This document shows positions 42,740-55,430 of a stretch of 64,000 nucleotides of DNA, piece after piece. This DNA is from Imbricaverruca yamaguchii (lineage: Eukaryota > Arthropoda > Thecostraca > Neoverrucidae): contig JAOTOL010001225.1 of NCBI GenBank assembly GCA_034440575.1, positions 62,001-126,000 of the forward strand. Direction: 5' to 3'. The position numbers were made by a program, and so were the translations under genes. The notes beneath the pieces are model-generated. The model was not told the DNA's origin and did not search any database. It was given only the letters and a program-made list of their open reading frames with translations. Within the stretch, counting starts at the first letter, position 1, and every line of letters begins with the position of its first letter.

Positions 42740-45570
42740 TGGTTCATGAATCGTAAGTCTTGGGAAGCCACGAACACATAAAAGCTTACCGTCCAAATTG
42801 GCCATTGGCTCGGTTACCCTTGTCCTCTTCCGTGCACGCATGCGTTCTCGTTCAGAGCGATAACTTTTTATGAAGTGCTCACACATGCAAAGCCAACCAA
42901 TCAAATCACTCAGTGTGATAACATCACCTGCATCGGCGCACGTGCGATTGAAACTGCTCTTGGCAATTACAAAACGCGTTGCATGACTAGTGCAGAACGC
43001 ACTCAATTATCTCGGACAAGCGGCACTGCGTGCAGTTTCGACTGACACAGACGCCAGCATATTTCTTACAATGTCGATATCGCAGTCGGGGTGCGCGGCC
43101 AGTGTTAGCGGTCGCTTCTTTTGTTCCCGACGCATACGCAGCCCATTGTGACGCAGTCACGCTCAGCTTGTCTCGAGAGTGGCCGCCTCAGATCGTGCAC
43201 GCTAATCATACCAGAGAGTGCTGCTCCCCGCGAGGGACGTGCGACCAAGGCATGTCGGAGATTCTCGACGGCAAGGCCGATTCCGGCCGCAGTCTGAACC
43301 TTTTCAATAACCCTTTCTAGCCATTATCTGCATCGCTCGCTGTGACTCGACAATCCGACACTGTTGTCCGTTTAAAGGGTGACGCGGCACAGGCATTTAT
43401 ATTGGCTCAGTCAGGGCACGCCGGAGGCGGTGTTCTCTCTGGCCACCGCCGAGCGTCCGCGGCCCAACATCACGTTCGTCCGTGCCATGAGGAGGAGAAA
43501 CCGGCGCTAGGGCATGCGAGCGACACCCGGCGGGTAGATTGACACTTAATAAGCTCACAATCACGCCTCGTGGTGACACCGGAGCACGCAATCGACACCA
43601 TTAGCCTGCAGTACCGGCCGCCTTGGCACGCCTGTGCATCGCGCTGTGTACAAACACGCACTCACCGGCTCCTAATCTGTGCCGAAATCGCCGCATGTTT
43701 GCCGCTCCTCGGCGCAGCTCCAGAGAAACCTTGCCAGCCCAATCAAGACGTCCAGATCTAATCTGCTGTTTGGTAGGCGCAACTATGAACCATAACCAGA
43801 GCGCTTACGGCCGTGTTTATTTCACCTGGCGGCAACCGCAGTCTGAAGAGTGGAGAGTGGGCGTTGCCATGCCAACAGCGTCTGACGAAAGAGGCGCATT
43901 CCCGAAGTAAACAGACTGTCGCGTGGCGATCCATCAACCGTCAGGCCAGACAAGCCCATTTCAGAAGAGCCGTTGGTTGGTCGGAAATTCCCGCCGATGT
44001 CAAATCCCCAGATAACGACGCAAGGAAAGGTGACTAAAGGTCACCCATGCTGTGATCATTGAAGACGACGGCCAAGGACGCGTCGGGCGAACAACAGCAA
44101 CGGGAATACAGAGACGGTGTCCCAGCATAAACGGTGGTTTGAGACGCCAGTCACATAGGTAGATTTACTGCTCAACGTCTACAGAGAAGAACGATGTAGC
44201 ACATGGCAGCTGTGTCAGTGCTATCGATTGGGGAACCGTTCGAAATGTTCTATTGTTTGTTGTATTTTAGTTCGCCGCGGGCGCAAACCTTCAGATTGTT
44301 CACGTTTAAATAGAAAGTTATGTCTGAGTGCAATGGCAGCGTGGACAACCCCCTAGAAGTTCGAGAGAAGGCGTCACAGCAGCACATTGTACTGCGTGCA
44401 AAATAGTGCACGAGGCATTAATGCACCTCAAAAGAAAGCGCTTTGCATTAGTCACATGTTGGTCATCCCCCCAGAGGAGACGCCAGAGCTACGAATCACT
44501 CACGCTGAGGCCAGACCGCACTGTCATCTCGCGGGCACCGACAGCGAGCGATTCAACTTCGGCCAAACACGAATGCACCACGATAAACTACACCTAGTTT
44601 TTATCGGTCCAACTGTGCAGTCACGGCCACACAAAAACCACCGCAAAAAGCGGCACTGTCGCGAATTCACGCCACCGCCAGCGAAAGGTCACCTCAGCAG
44701 AAAGCCCCTTCGTTCCGGCAAATGAAAACGCAACCTGGCCCGCAGCCGGCCCGTCACATCCCTTTAACAAGTCACAAAGTTACGGCGCACAGTTTCTCCG
44801 CTGTCGTAAAAACAGACGGCCCCCGCCGGCTCTGGCTTTTCTGCCGCGACGCACGAACAAAAGCCGGCGGACGCCGTCGGTAAATCTCCGCCGAGAGGGG
44901 GAAGGGGGCGAGGCGGCCAGTTCGGCACGCTTCGCCAAACGGAGCGGACAGAAAGACGCCGCCCTGCTTTCCCTCCGCTCAGAGACGGACACGCGCCAAG
45001 AGCGGCAGCTGTCACGGCGGCAGCTGCCGCTCAAGGGACATCTCCCCCACCCATCCCCCGCCTCCTCCTGCCATGTAACTGAGACGTATCACGACAAAGG
45101 CGAACACAATGCGCGGCAGCGGCCGGACCGGGCGGCGATACTCAGTCCCGTCTCTCGGAATAGACACCACGTGCTGATGCAACACGCGGCCGTCAGCGGC
45201 GGATCCAGGAGCCCTGACCGGGCAGGGCACTCGTCTGCAGCGCCACCGTTCCATGAAGACCTCGTCTTTTTTAATCATTTTTATCTATTCTGATCTCTTA
45301 CTGTCGGACTTCGGTGCACGCGATTGTTGTCGAGTCCGGCGTCGACATCGGGTGGATTACTGGTCGATGCAATTTTGTCCGGGATTACCGGGACACCCCC
45401 CGAGACACCTCCCGGGGCACGCCCGGGATACCTCCCAGAACACCTCGTGGGACACTTCCCGAGCCAGTCGGCGGCACCCGGCGACCATGACCTCTGACCT
45501 GCGGTCAATCAGTGGTCGGTGGTTTAGGCGAGATCGCCACGCTGAAGACAGCCGCGGCCGCAATCAGCGC
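42740..45570. other. No gene seen
   Basis: Unique GC-rich sequence with only short overlapping frames on both strands. Confidence 0.5.
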
Positions 45571-45574
45571 CCAA

Positions 45575-45928
45575 CACGTGGCACGTGCCATCTCACATAA
45601 GGTATGATGAGGAACGCACTGCCTCCTCGAGGAGCCACGTGTTGACACGTGTGCTCCCTCGTGGCGCCGATATGCAGTACGAGCCGAACAGAAGCCCCAA
45701 ATTCGTGGTGCGTTTTTTTCTGGCACGTGACACGTGCGACCGCGAGAAGCGTTGCACGTGCTGCTCGAATCACGTGGTATGTTTGATCTCATGCATATCC
45801 ACACGTTTCATCCAAGTCACGTGGCACGTCTTACTGGGAGGCACGTGTCACGCGTGTTTCAGAAACCCGACACGAGTACCGTGTTCCACAAATACCCCGT
45901 CCCGGTGAGGGATGGCGAGGACCACGTG
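45575..45928. promoter_or_regulatory. Dense cluster of 11 CACGTG E-boxes
   Basis: CACGTG occurs at 45575, 45582, 45636, 45646, 45724, 45731, 45755, 45771, 45818, 45842 and 45923. Two pairs have a one-base gap (45575/45582 and 45724/45731). The sequence between sites is not a clean tandem repeat. CACGTG is the core site for bHLH factors such as MYC/MAX, USF and CLOCK/CYCLE. No promoter or transcript is visible next to it. Confidence 0.5.
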
Positions 45929-45929
45929 A

Positions 45930-46404
45930 TCGCAATGTGTTTCGGGAACACCGTTGTCACATTGACGGCTGACTAGTTTTGCACAGCCACGCCCCCTGCC
46001 GTACCAGCTGGTAAAATTTGGGCCGGCAAACGGCTGAGGTTGGGCCCACACACGGAGAAGTGGGGGGGGGGAGGGGGGGGGGTACCACAGCAAAAATGGG
46101 GACGACGCAGAACATCTGCAGGGGCATGGCTGGATGCGCCCCAAGAAAACCACCAGGCCAACAGTACGCAGCAGCTGCGGGGAGGAGGGATCGCAGCTCC
46201 CGAAACAGCAGAAACCCTCCACGGAGGCCGAAGCTCCCACAGGGCATGTCAGTAGCAGGACAATCCCAGGTGGACCACCAGGAGCTAGGGAGCAGACAAA
46301 GAACAACAGACCCCGCGCGGCTCCGACAGGGGCGGCCGGCCAGGTGGGCCAGGCCCGCCAAACGCTGGCGGTAAATCACCGCCAGACGGCCGAACTGCCG
46401 CCAG
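45930..46404. other. No gene seen; G-run
   Basis: Near 46061-46081 a G-rich run (GGGGGGGGGAGGGGGGGGG) interrupts unique sequence. Confidence 0.5.
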
Positions 46405-46565
46405 AGACCCGGTGTCCGAACATCTCCAGCCCACAGACGGACATCCGACACCCAAGTCCCAACATCTCCAGCCCACAGACGGACATCCGACACCCAAGTC
46501 CGAACATCTCCAGCTCACAGACGGACATCCGACACCCAAGTCCGAACATCTCCAGCTCACGTCGA
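46405..46565. repeat. 41-bp tandem repeat, 4 copies
   Basis: Units contain AACATCTCCAGC, ACAGACGGACATCCGACACC and CAAGTCC. Confidence 0.5.
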
Positions 46566-46689
46566 CATCGGTACCGCACACCAGATCATCGCGCAGTGTG
46601 CCTCCGGTTCAGATGGTACGGACTCACTCAGGAGTAGGAGTGAGTCTCCACCGACTAGCTGTCGACTGGCCCCGCTACTAAGCCTCTGT

Positions 46690-47190
46690 CCAGGTCAGAC
46701 CACCTCCCCGCACTAGGTCAGACCACCTCCCCACACCAGGTCAGACCTTTAGGACTCCAGGTCAGACTCCAGGTCAGACCATCTCCCCACACAGGTCAGA
46801 CATCGACTAGGTCAGACCACCTCCCCGACAGACCATCTCCCCGCACTAGGTCAGACCACCTCCCCGCACCAGGTCAGACTCCAGGTCAGACTCCAGGTCA
46901 GACCACCTCCCCGCACTAGGTCAGACCACCTCCCCGCACCAGGTCAGACCACCTCCCCACACCAGGTCAGACCATCTCCCCACACCAGGTCAGACCATCT
47001 CCCCGCACTAGGTCAGACCACCTCCCCGCACCAGGTCAGACTCCAGGTCAGACCACCTCCCTGCACCAGGTCAGACCACCTAGGTCAGACCACCTCCCCG
47101 CACCAGGTCAGACCACCTCCCTGCACCAGGTCAGACTCCAGGTCAGACCACCTCCCCGCACCAGGTCAGACTCCAGGTCAGACCACCACC
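46690..47190. repeat. Minisatellite of about 23 bp
   Basis: About 20 units of AGGTCAGACCACCTCCCCGC type, mixed with shorter AGGTCAGACTCC units. Confidence 0.5.
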
Positions 47191-47424
47191 CGCTACCCCG
47201 GCCCGGGAGTGCGTCTCGCCAGCCATCTCTCCGCTGACCCCGATGTCGGGCCTCTGACCGACCGTCGGTCGGTCCGGCCCGCCAGTAACGGCCACCCCAC
47301 CTGCGAGACGTACGATCCCAGCACGAGTTACGACGGATTTATGCTCGACTCTGATTACAGACACTCGGCGGGCGAGTTTTTACCGGCACGTCCCGCCGGC
47401 CGAATCACGGTCACGTGACAGCGC

Positions 47425-47795
47425 GCCGGTCATTGGGCAAGAGTCACTGGGCAAGAGTCACTGGGCAATAGTCACTGGGCAAGACTAGGCGCCGGTCACT
47501 GGGCAAGAGTCACCATGGAAGGCTAAGCGCTGGCCACTGGACAAGACTAGGCGCCAGTCACTGGGCAAGAGTTATCAGGCACGACGTGGTGCCGGTCACT
47601 GGGCAAGAATCACTAGGCATAGTCACTGGGCAATAGTCACTGGATAAGACGAGGTGCCGGTCACTGGGCAAGAGTCACTGGGCAAGACGTGGCGCCGGTC
47701 ACTAGGCAAGAGTCACTAGGCAAGAGTCATTGGGCAATAGTCACTGGGCAAGACGAGGTGCCGGTCACCGGACAGGAGTCACTGGGCTGCACCAG
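47425..47795. repeat. GTCACTGGGCAAGA-type repeats
   Basis: About 15-20 units of 14-30 bp (GTCACTGGGCAAGAGTCACT, ACGAGGTGCCG). A separate 27-bp duplication follows at about 47844-47898 (CGCTTAGCAGGCAGTCCATT). Confidence 0.5.
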
Positions 47796-48029
47796 GCACC
47801 ACTCGACAAGGAACAGTGGCAAGTCAACAATTAACAGCCACCGCTTAGCAGGCAGTCCATTAATATGCGACGCTTAGCAGGCAGTCCATTAATATGCGAG
47901 CCGCTTTTAGTCGCCAATCACTTCCAAGTCACCACTAGTCACTGGTCACCGGTCGCCAGTGATCGGTCGCCAACCATCTGTCACTGGTTAGCAACCATCG
48001 ATCACTGGTCAACAGCCATCGGTAGTGGT

Positions 48030-48230
48030 GGTGGGTTATTGGCCTTGCGACGCATCGACCGCTGTAAATCGTTTCGCGTCGCTCTCCAACGTTCTCCAAT
48101 CACGGGGGAACAGCGACTCAACGGGTGGGACTCGAACCAACAACCTTTCGGTTTGTTCGATTCCCACCACACCACTCCTGTGAGAGTCCAGAGTCCAGCA
48201 CCCTACTGCTGGACTACTCGCCCCCGCCTT
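48030..48230 (-). mobile_element. tRNA-derived SINE, diverged head with the shared tail
   Basis: On the minus strand: GGGGGCGAGTAGTCCAGCAG, an expanded head, GGTTGTTGGTTCGAGTCCCA (B box), and a tail with GCGGTCGATGCGTCGCAAGG. Confidence 0.5.
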
Positions 48231-48317
48231 AGCCTTAGCCTACCTAGTCATCAGTCCCCAGTCGCCACCAATAGCAGTGTCTGTCTCAGGCACCACACTG
48301 GCGACATAACCTGCTCC

Positions 48318-48472
48318 TGTGTCATTGAACAGTAGTCCACATAGCGTCATTGAGCAGTAGTTCACATAGCGCCATTGAACAGTAGTCCACATAGCGTCAT
48401 TGAACAGTAGTCCACATAGCGTCATTGAACAGTAGTTCACATAGCGCCATTGAACAGTAGTTCACATACACC
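48318..48472. repeat. Tandem repeat of about 25 bp, 6 copies
   Basis: Units of CATTGAACAGTAGTCCACAT plus AGCGT. There are no separate spacers, so it is not an array of another kind. Confidence 0.5.
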
Positions 48473-48681
48473 TCGTAGCCTTACCGTGATGGGCAGCGTA
48501 TTCGTTTTGCACGTGCAAGGTTTTCCTCGTAACGCCAATTGATAAGCTTTTACAGGCTATTTCCCATGACGATAATCGCACTCGGGTAGGTTTTCCTGCT
48601 GCACACATTAAATGGGCCGGATTCCCAGCGATACGCATGCCCGCTGACACAAAAGCTGTACCGAGCTATATCCTTGGGTTC

Positions 48682-48840
48682 TCTTACGACGCATTCTACC
48701 GCTCGGTCATATTGCGTCGCCAACCTTTCACGCCGATTGGTCGCGGGTGGACACGGCAAATGCCGTCGGTTGTGAGATTCGAACCCACAACCTTGCAATC
48801 AAGAGTCCCACGCTCTCCCAACCGAGCAACCGCGGCACAA
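48682..48840 (-). mobile_element. tRNA-Lys-like SINE with the shared tail
   Basis: On the minus strand: GCCGCGGTTGCTCGGTTGGG, GTGGGACTCTTGATTGCAAG (anticodon arm with CTT, as in tRNA-Lys), GTTGTGGGTTCGAATCTCAC (B box), then the CCGCGACCAATCGGCG body and a diverged tail module. The acceptor stem does not close, so it is not a working tRNA gene. Confidence 0.5.
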
Positions 48841-48844
48841 CCCC

Positions 48845-50020
48845 AGGTTCGTCTTCGTCTTCTCCATGGAGGACTACCTGCAGACAGCCAACGGTTCGCA
48901 CTCGCTACCCTGGAATGCACTGAGGGGGAGGAGTAGGGGAGGGACATCGGTGAACAACAAGATACTTCATTCCCACCGGCCGATGTATCACACAAACTTG
49001 TGGAAGGCACCAGCGGCGCATACAACTGAACGATAACAGACCGCTCGTAAGAGAATCCTGGTCGCTGTACGCAGCGCCCTGCAGCATTTCCGGTACCGTA
49101 CCTCACCACGCCATCGAGGAAGTCCTGATCATGGAGTTGGTCACGGAGTTGGTCACGGGATTGGTCACGGAATTGGTCAATCCCGGCCCTGGTCACGTGG
49201 AGCCGGCCCCCGGCCCCGCGTCCCAAGCGGGGCTACCGTAAAGGAGTGATAGCGAGCGAAGATTCCACCTTCAACAGCTTTGCCTTGATGGCAGCTCTGC
49301 CAATTGTTCAACCCCGTGGTTGTTGTTCAATCCTGTTATTGTCCATTTTACGGCATGCTGTACCATATGACGTCAAGCTGTTCTACATGTAGCATTGCGA
49401 GAACATCATGCCAAGCACTTTCAACGTTGACATTTTTTTTCGGAAAAAAGTTTCCAGAATGTCCATTCAAAAACAGAAATTGTTTTCTTACATGAAAGTT
49501 TGGGCTAGGTCCAATAATTCAAAGATGTATTAGAGTATCAGAGGGCCACTGTAAATGAATAATAGCGAGTGACATTCCCAATTTAAAAAGTATTGTCCTT
49601 GTGGCAGCTTCACCAATTTGTCGGCTAACGGCACGGTTCAGCACCGCCCAAGAGCTGTGAAGCTCCCTACGTCCGACTCGACGTCTGCACCACCGGCGGG
49701 TGCAGGCGCTGTCGGCCGCGCGCACCAGTTCACACACACAGACAGCCGCCGTCTCCTCCCGCAGCTCAGCGGATGCAGCTCTCGTCTCCCTCCCGCAGCT
49801 CGGCGGATGCAGACGAGCCGGCAGCGTCGACACCAGAAGCCGGCCGCTGGCCAAGCCGGGCCGCTCACGGCCCCACCGGAACAAACAGTTACGCAACGCC
49901 ACCAGCCCCGGCTGGTGGTGAAGGCGGCGTGCGGTGCGAGATCGACTTGGCTCAGTACGACGCCAGCGCCAGCTTACACAGCTGTCGTTGGCACAACGCC
50001 ACCGCCAACCAGTGCCACTC
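48845..50020. other. No gene seen; small repeats
   Basis: A 12-bp GAGTTGGTCACG repeat (about four copies) lies at 49132-49180. A duplication (CTCCCGCAGCTC-GCGGATGC) lies at 49755-49812. Confidence 0.5.
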
Positions 50021-50150
50021 ATCATCTCATCATCTTACTCATCATCATCTCATCATCTTACTCATCATCATCACATCATCTTGCTCATCAACGTTATCCT
50101 CTTACTCATCATCTTGATCAGCAGCTTCATCATCTTACTCATCATCGTGC
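50021..50150. repeat. CATCATCTTACTCATCAT simple repeat
   Basis: Degenerate trinucleotide-based array. Confidence 0.5.
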
Positions 50151-50227
50151 TGGCCACCGCCGTGTCCTCGTCGTGGGAGGCGGCCCAGCAGTCGAGCGCA
50201 CGATCGTGCTGCTCGCGGTCGTGGTTA

Positions 50228-50782
50228 ACTGTCCGTTGGCTGGCGGTCCTGGTCAACTGTCCGTTGGCTGGCGGTCCTGGTCAACTGTCCGTTGGCTGGC
50301 GGTCCTGGTCAACTGTCCGTTGGCTGGCGGTCCTGGTCAACTGTCCGTTGGCTGGCGGTCCTGGTCAACTGTGCGTTGGCTGGCGGTCCTGGTCAACTGT
50401 CCGTTGGCTGGCGGTCCTGGTCAACTGTGCGTTGGCTGGTGGTCCTGGTCGACTGGCTGTCCGTTGGCTGGCGGTCCTGGTCGACTGTCCGTTGGCTGGC
50501 GGTCCTGGTCGACTGTCCGTTGGCTGGCGGTCCTGGTGATGTGCGTTGGCTGGCGGTCCTGGTCGACTGTCCGTTGGCTGGCGGCTGGTCGACTGTGTTG
50601 CGTTGGCTGGCGGTCTGGTCGACTGTCCGTTGGCTGGCGGTCCTGGTCGACTGTCCGTTGGCTGGCGGTCCTGGTCAACTGTCCGTTGGCTGGCGGTCCT
50701 GGTCAACTGTCCGTTGGCTGGCGGTCCTGGTCAACTGTCCGTTGGCTGGCGGTCCTGGTCAACTGTGCGTTGGCTGGCGGAC
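50228..50782. repeat. 28-bp minisatellite, about 19-20 copies
   Basis: Units of GTCCGTTGGCTGGCGGTCCT plus GGTCAACT, with AACT/GACT variants and a few deleted units (50535-50620). The long frames through it on both strands are repeat artefacts. Confidence 0.5.
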
Positions 50783-50866
50783 AGTCGCCGAGCCATGCGT
50801 ACTCGGTCTCCACGCCAAACAATCTCCCTGATCGCGTCGATCGCATGGGCGCTAAACGAGCCTGTG

Positions 50867-52130
50867 GTCGGCGCGCCCTTAAACCCAACTAATCAATCAA
50901 TCTCCTCAATCTGCTCGACCTCCTACGACAGCCGGGATTGGTTGCCGAGGTCTCCCTCGTCGTCCAGCAGCAGAACACGAACGGCGTGTCCCGGCCGTTA
51001 CAGGTCCCCGAGATCAGAGAGGGAGTCGGAAGCGAGCATGACTCCGCACCGAGTCACTGAGTACCCAGCTGGAGTGCGAACAACCACCGTACATAACGTC
51101 CATGGTGGAGGCGACCTGCGGGCGTCAGGATAACGGACCAATTTACGGACGTCATAGACGTGCATCCCATCAGGTGGCCATCATACCTGCCCGCAGACAA
51201 CCACCACGCACTTTTTCATCCTTTGCTTGCTTTTCTTCTCGCCTCAACCTCGTCTGGTTCGGATCATGGGCGGCGATTTATAACTATGAACGGATCCACC
51301 ATCTCCCTCTGATGACGTCATTAACTACATAGAACCCCGGGGCCGGCGGCGTGAATGGCCTTCGCCATCTCAATAACCTTTCCCGGTTCCAATCCAATCA
51401 TACCCCACCCCACCAATGAATTGCGTAAGTCGGCACCCCTGGCTCCACCTCAGCGGACCAGATTCCCTCTCGTCCGCACGAGCACAGCATAAGGTGTAAA
51501 CCGCCAAACCGGCTTCCGACACATCTTCCCGGCAAGAAGTGCACGCAACTAAACCTCTAAACCAGCAAGTTGATGACGCCCGTAGATATCGCTATCACTC
51601 ACTTGTAGCGGTCGCGGGTGCTAGGGTGTAAGGGTTAATACTAGGCTGGCAAGATGCTGTCATGAACTGATCAATGCCAGGGGCCTGGCAAAAACATTTG
51701 CTATCCAGGCGTATCTGCATTGTGTTGGAGACCACGACAGGTTTGTGATTCTGGACCAGAAGGCTCTTCGGATCCAGGAAATACAAACTCATCGTCGCTT
51801 GTCGCCAGGTTAACAGTTCTTGCTAGAATTGGTTTTTACCTGTTAACACCACTGGCGCGACAAAAACTGGCTTTGGCCATAATTTTGCCAACCCTGATCT
51901 ATGCCTGATCCATGTTAATACAACGCTACTACTCCATCTCACTTACTGCAGGCAGCAAACACTGACAAATGCGGGAAGGTGCGGAAGCAAACCACCATCA
52001 CATTCGTAACCGGACGAAACGCGAAGCACATCCAAGGTTTTACACTTTCCTGTTTCCCTAGCGACGAGCAAACAAACGACTTTTAAAGCAACGGAGACAC
52101 AGTGAAGAATACGATCACAGACTGGCACAC
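50867..52130. other. Reverse-oriented SINE tail module, then no gene
   Basis: A tail module in the opposite orientation to most others lies at about 50860-50912. The rest is unique sequence. Confidence 0.5.
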
Positions 52131-52765
52131 ACAGAACGACAGCCAGTACCACTCGGACACACACAGAACGACAGCCAGTACCACTCGGACACACACAGAA
52201 CAGCCAGTACCACTCGGACACACACAGAACGACAGCCAGTACCACTCGGACACACACAGAACGACAGCCAGTACCACTCGGACACACACAGAACAACAGC
52301 CAGTGCCACTCGGACACACACAGAACGACAGCCAGTACCACTCGGACACACACAGAACGACAACCAGTGCCACTCGGACACACACAGCCAGTGCCACTCT
52401 GGCGCACAGAACGACAGCCAGTACCACTCGGACACACACAGAACGACAGCCAGTACCACTCGGACACACACAGAACAACAGCCAGTACCACTCGGACACA
52501 CACAGAACGACAACCAGTGCCACTCGGACACGCACAGAACAACAGCCAGTCGCAAAGCCACTCGGACACACAAAAGACAGAACGACAGCCAGTACCACTC
52601 GGACACACACAGAACGACAACCAGTACCACTCGGACACACACAGAACGACAGCCAGTACCACTCGGACACACACAGAACGACAGCCAGTACCACTCGGAC
52701 ACACACAGAACGACAGCCAGTACCACTCGGACACACACAGAACAACAGCCTGCGCCACTCGGGCG
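52131..52765. repeat. 32-bp minisatellite, about 20 copies
   Basis: Units of ACACACAGAACGACAGCCAG plus TACCACTCGG, with AACGACA/AACAACA variants and an indel near 52555-52580. Cysteine-rich minus-strand frames through it are artefacts. Confidence 0.5.
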
Positions 52766-54990
52766 CACACCACCCGTCCACGGTCCAGGCGCCGGCCAAG
52801 TGGTCGCCGCAGCCCTACCGTGCCGTTTTTGCCGGGCTACCCTTGAGCCGGGGCGCCGTGCGGATGTCATGGCACGACCCGGCCGGCAAAAACGGCCGCA
52901 GACGCGCCCTCCGGGCACCACGTCACCGAGGGGGTAGGGGGGGGGGGTCGTCACGGTCAGCGGCCGTCACGACCATCGACCGGCAAAAAGGCGGGACGGC
53001 AGGGGCGATGGAGAACGGCGGGATGACCAGCAGGAGATGAAAGAGGACAGAGAACAACGGGCGCGTCCGCACCACGCTCGGGATGATTCGGCTATCTGCT
53101 GGCTTGTCTGCGCTCGATACGGGATTCTGACGGAAAATTGTGACGGTAAGTCGTGTCAGCCACCGAACGTTAGCGTTTTATTTCCAAATTATGCACCGTA
53201 AATGCATCTCAAAGATGTATCAGGTAGCAGCATAAAACGTAAAAACAGACACAGGTAGCTAGGAAGCACATCGGATAACTACACAACAAGAAATAATGAA
53301 TCGTACAAAGATCCTTTCAATTGTCAACTTTTAGCATAGATAAAGCAGTCAAAAAGTAAAACAAAATGCAAAATTCAAATCCCCAACTACAGAATACCAA
53401 CCAACACAGGTGATCACATACACTGAACGGAAGCGCTGTGTTCTGTTCCGGACAGCAACATCCACACACCTGCAGTTGTGCGCTCGTCTAAACCGCTTAC
53501 ACGCACTCAAACTTTACTGCGATCTGCTTTAACCGAACGGTCACGACCTGAACCGACCCGACCCGGCCGGGAGTACTTACTGCGCAACATTTGTTCCCAT
53601 CGGACGGCCAACTACCTCTATTGATATTTCGACTCGCACTGGCTCGTTGAAGAATTACTCCGCATCCACTCCGTGCAATGAACGTCGAAATTACGGGTCC
53701 GCGTCGAGGAATAACGCCGACGTAAAACCCGACGGCCGGTCGACGGCCTCCCAACCGCTCGTTACGAAAACTTTCCGGCCGGCGGTCGCGGCTGGCGCAT
53801 GCGCAGACGGCTCCACGCGTCGGCGCTGATGCCGTCTCATTACGACTTTCATGAGCCCACTTCATAACGCCAGGTCATTATTTGAGCCATTAATCTGTCG
53901 CTCGGCAGCGGGGCGCATCTCGGGAACAGCGCGTGGTGGTGAGACTTGTGCGTGGCAGGATCACAACAACCCCCGGCAACGCAGCTAAATGCGACGGAAA
54001 AACCATTCAGTCTATGTTAAGTTCATGCAGCTAAATTGTAGGACCGGAAGTTAGTCGGTGAGCCGTTTCGGCTTTGGGGCGTATCGACGTCGTTGGTGAT
54101 ATAGCGCGCATAAAAATAGTTATAAATGCGCCGACATATCGCCGGGAAGAATAATGAACGGTACCTACGTCTGAGCGGTCTGATACCTTTCATGTAAGAT
54201 CGGAAGAGTGCATGGTAAGGCCGGAACAGTTCACAGCATGACCGTATACTATATAATGCTGTACATGCAAATATCATAAGAGTAAGTGAAAAAATATCAT
54301 GACAAAACTGTGAAATCCCACAGTAAGGCACGAGCTGGTAGTTCATGGGAAGGGTACTCCACCCTCCGTCGTATGGGCATGGCACATCCCGACCTCGTCG
54401 AACTGCACCTCACACGACGACCCCTGAGCACGAGCGAATTCTGGCTGTTAGTTACCATGTCACTGGCAACAAAGGATTCCTACTTGTTACTAGTTCCGTG
54501 CATGCTTTTAGTTGCCTTGCCTGTGGCCTGTTCGTGGCCGGGAACGAAGTGCTCACACTGTCTTGAGCAAGTTTTTGGACATGATAATATCGTCAAATAG
54601 CGTTCAATTCTGTGGGTTGGATATGACTTTTGAAATGAACGGGTTACATACTGTAGAAAACCGTTAGAAAGCAGAACGACTTTAGGTGTATTTCCGGACA
54701 GTTTACGATTCTTAGACTTCCGAACACCGATCGTTGTTTCTCCGTCATTTGGGTTTCCGGACGCCTCGCCCAGTTTGAGCATTCGCGCCCACCAAGAACG
54801 GATCGTTGTTTCTCCCTTATTCGAGTTTTCTGGCGCTTCGAAGCATTCGCCAGTTTTGGAGCTCCGGCGCCCACCAAGAACGGATCGAATCAAGCCGTAC
54901 ACCCCACTGCATTACGGCCACACTGCGGCCCGGCCCGCTGGCCACTAAACGCCTGCGATCTCACACTTCTGCGCTATCTGCGCCATCCGC
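52766..54990. other. No gene seen
   Basis: Unique sequence with a SINE tail module at about 54053-54112 and a duplicated GAACGGATCGTTGTTTCTCC-type segment (about 54720-54890). Confidence 0.5.
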
Positions 54991-54994
54991 GCCG

Positions 54995-55430
54995 GCCGGA
55001 CCCCAGGCCCGGCTCAGGCCCCGCCGGCCGGACCCAGGCCCGGCTCAAGTCCCGCCGGCCGGACCCAGGTCCGGCTCAAGTCCCGCCGGCCGGACCCCAG
55101 GCCAGGCTCAGTCCCGCCGGCCGGACCCAGGCCAGCTCAGACTCCAGCCGGCCGGACCCAGGCCCGGCTCAGGCCCCGCCGGCCGGACCCAGGCCAGGCT
55201 CAGGCCCCGCCGGCCGGACCCAGGCCCGGCTCAGGCTCCAGCCGGCCGGACCCAGGCCAGGCTCAGGCCCCGCCGGCCGGACCCAGGCCCGGCTCAGGCC
55301 CCGCCGGCCAGGCTCAGGCTCCAGCCGGCCGGACCCAGGCCAGGCTCAGGCTCCAGCAGGCCGGCCGGACCCAGGCCCGGCTCAGGCCCCGCCGGCCGGA
55401 CCCAGGCCCGGCTCAGGCCCCGCCAACTGC
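54995..55430. repeat. 31-bp minisatellite, about 14 copies
   Basis: Units of CCGGCCGGACCCAGGCCCGG plus CTCAGGCCCCG. Very GC-rich, with indel variants. Confidence 0.5.

Noticed and set aside
50228..52954. Long frames of 200-424 residues in 49,618-50,892 and 51,943-53,040, some cysteine-rich
   Set aside because: Products of the 28-bp and 32-bp arrays, not secreted cysteine-rich proteins.
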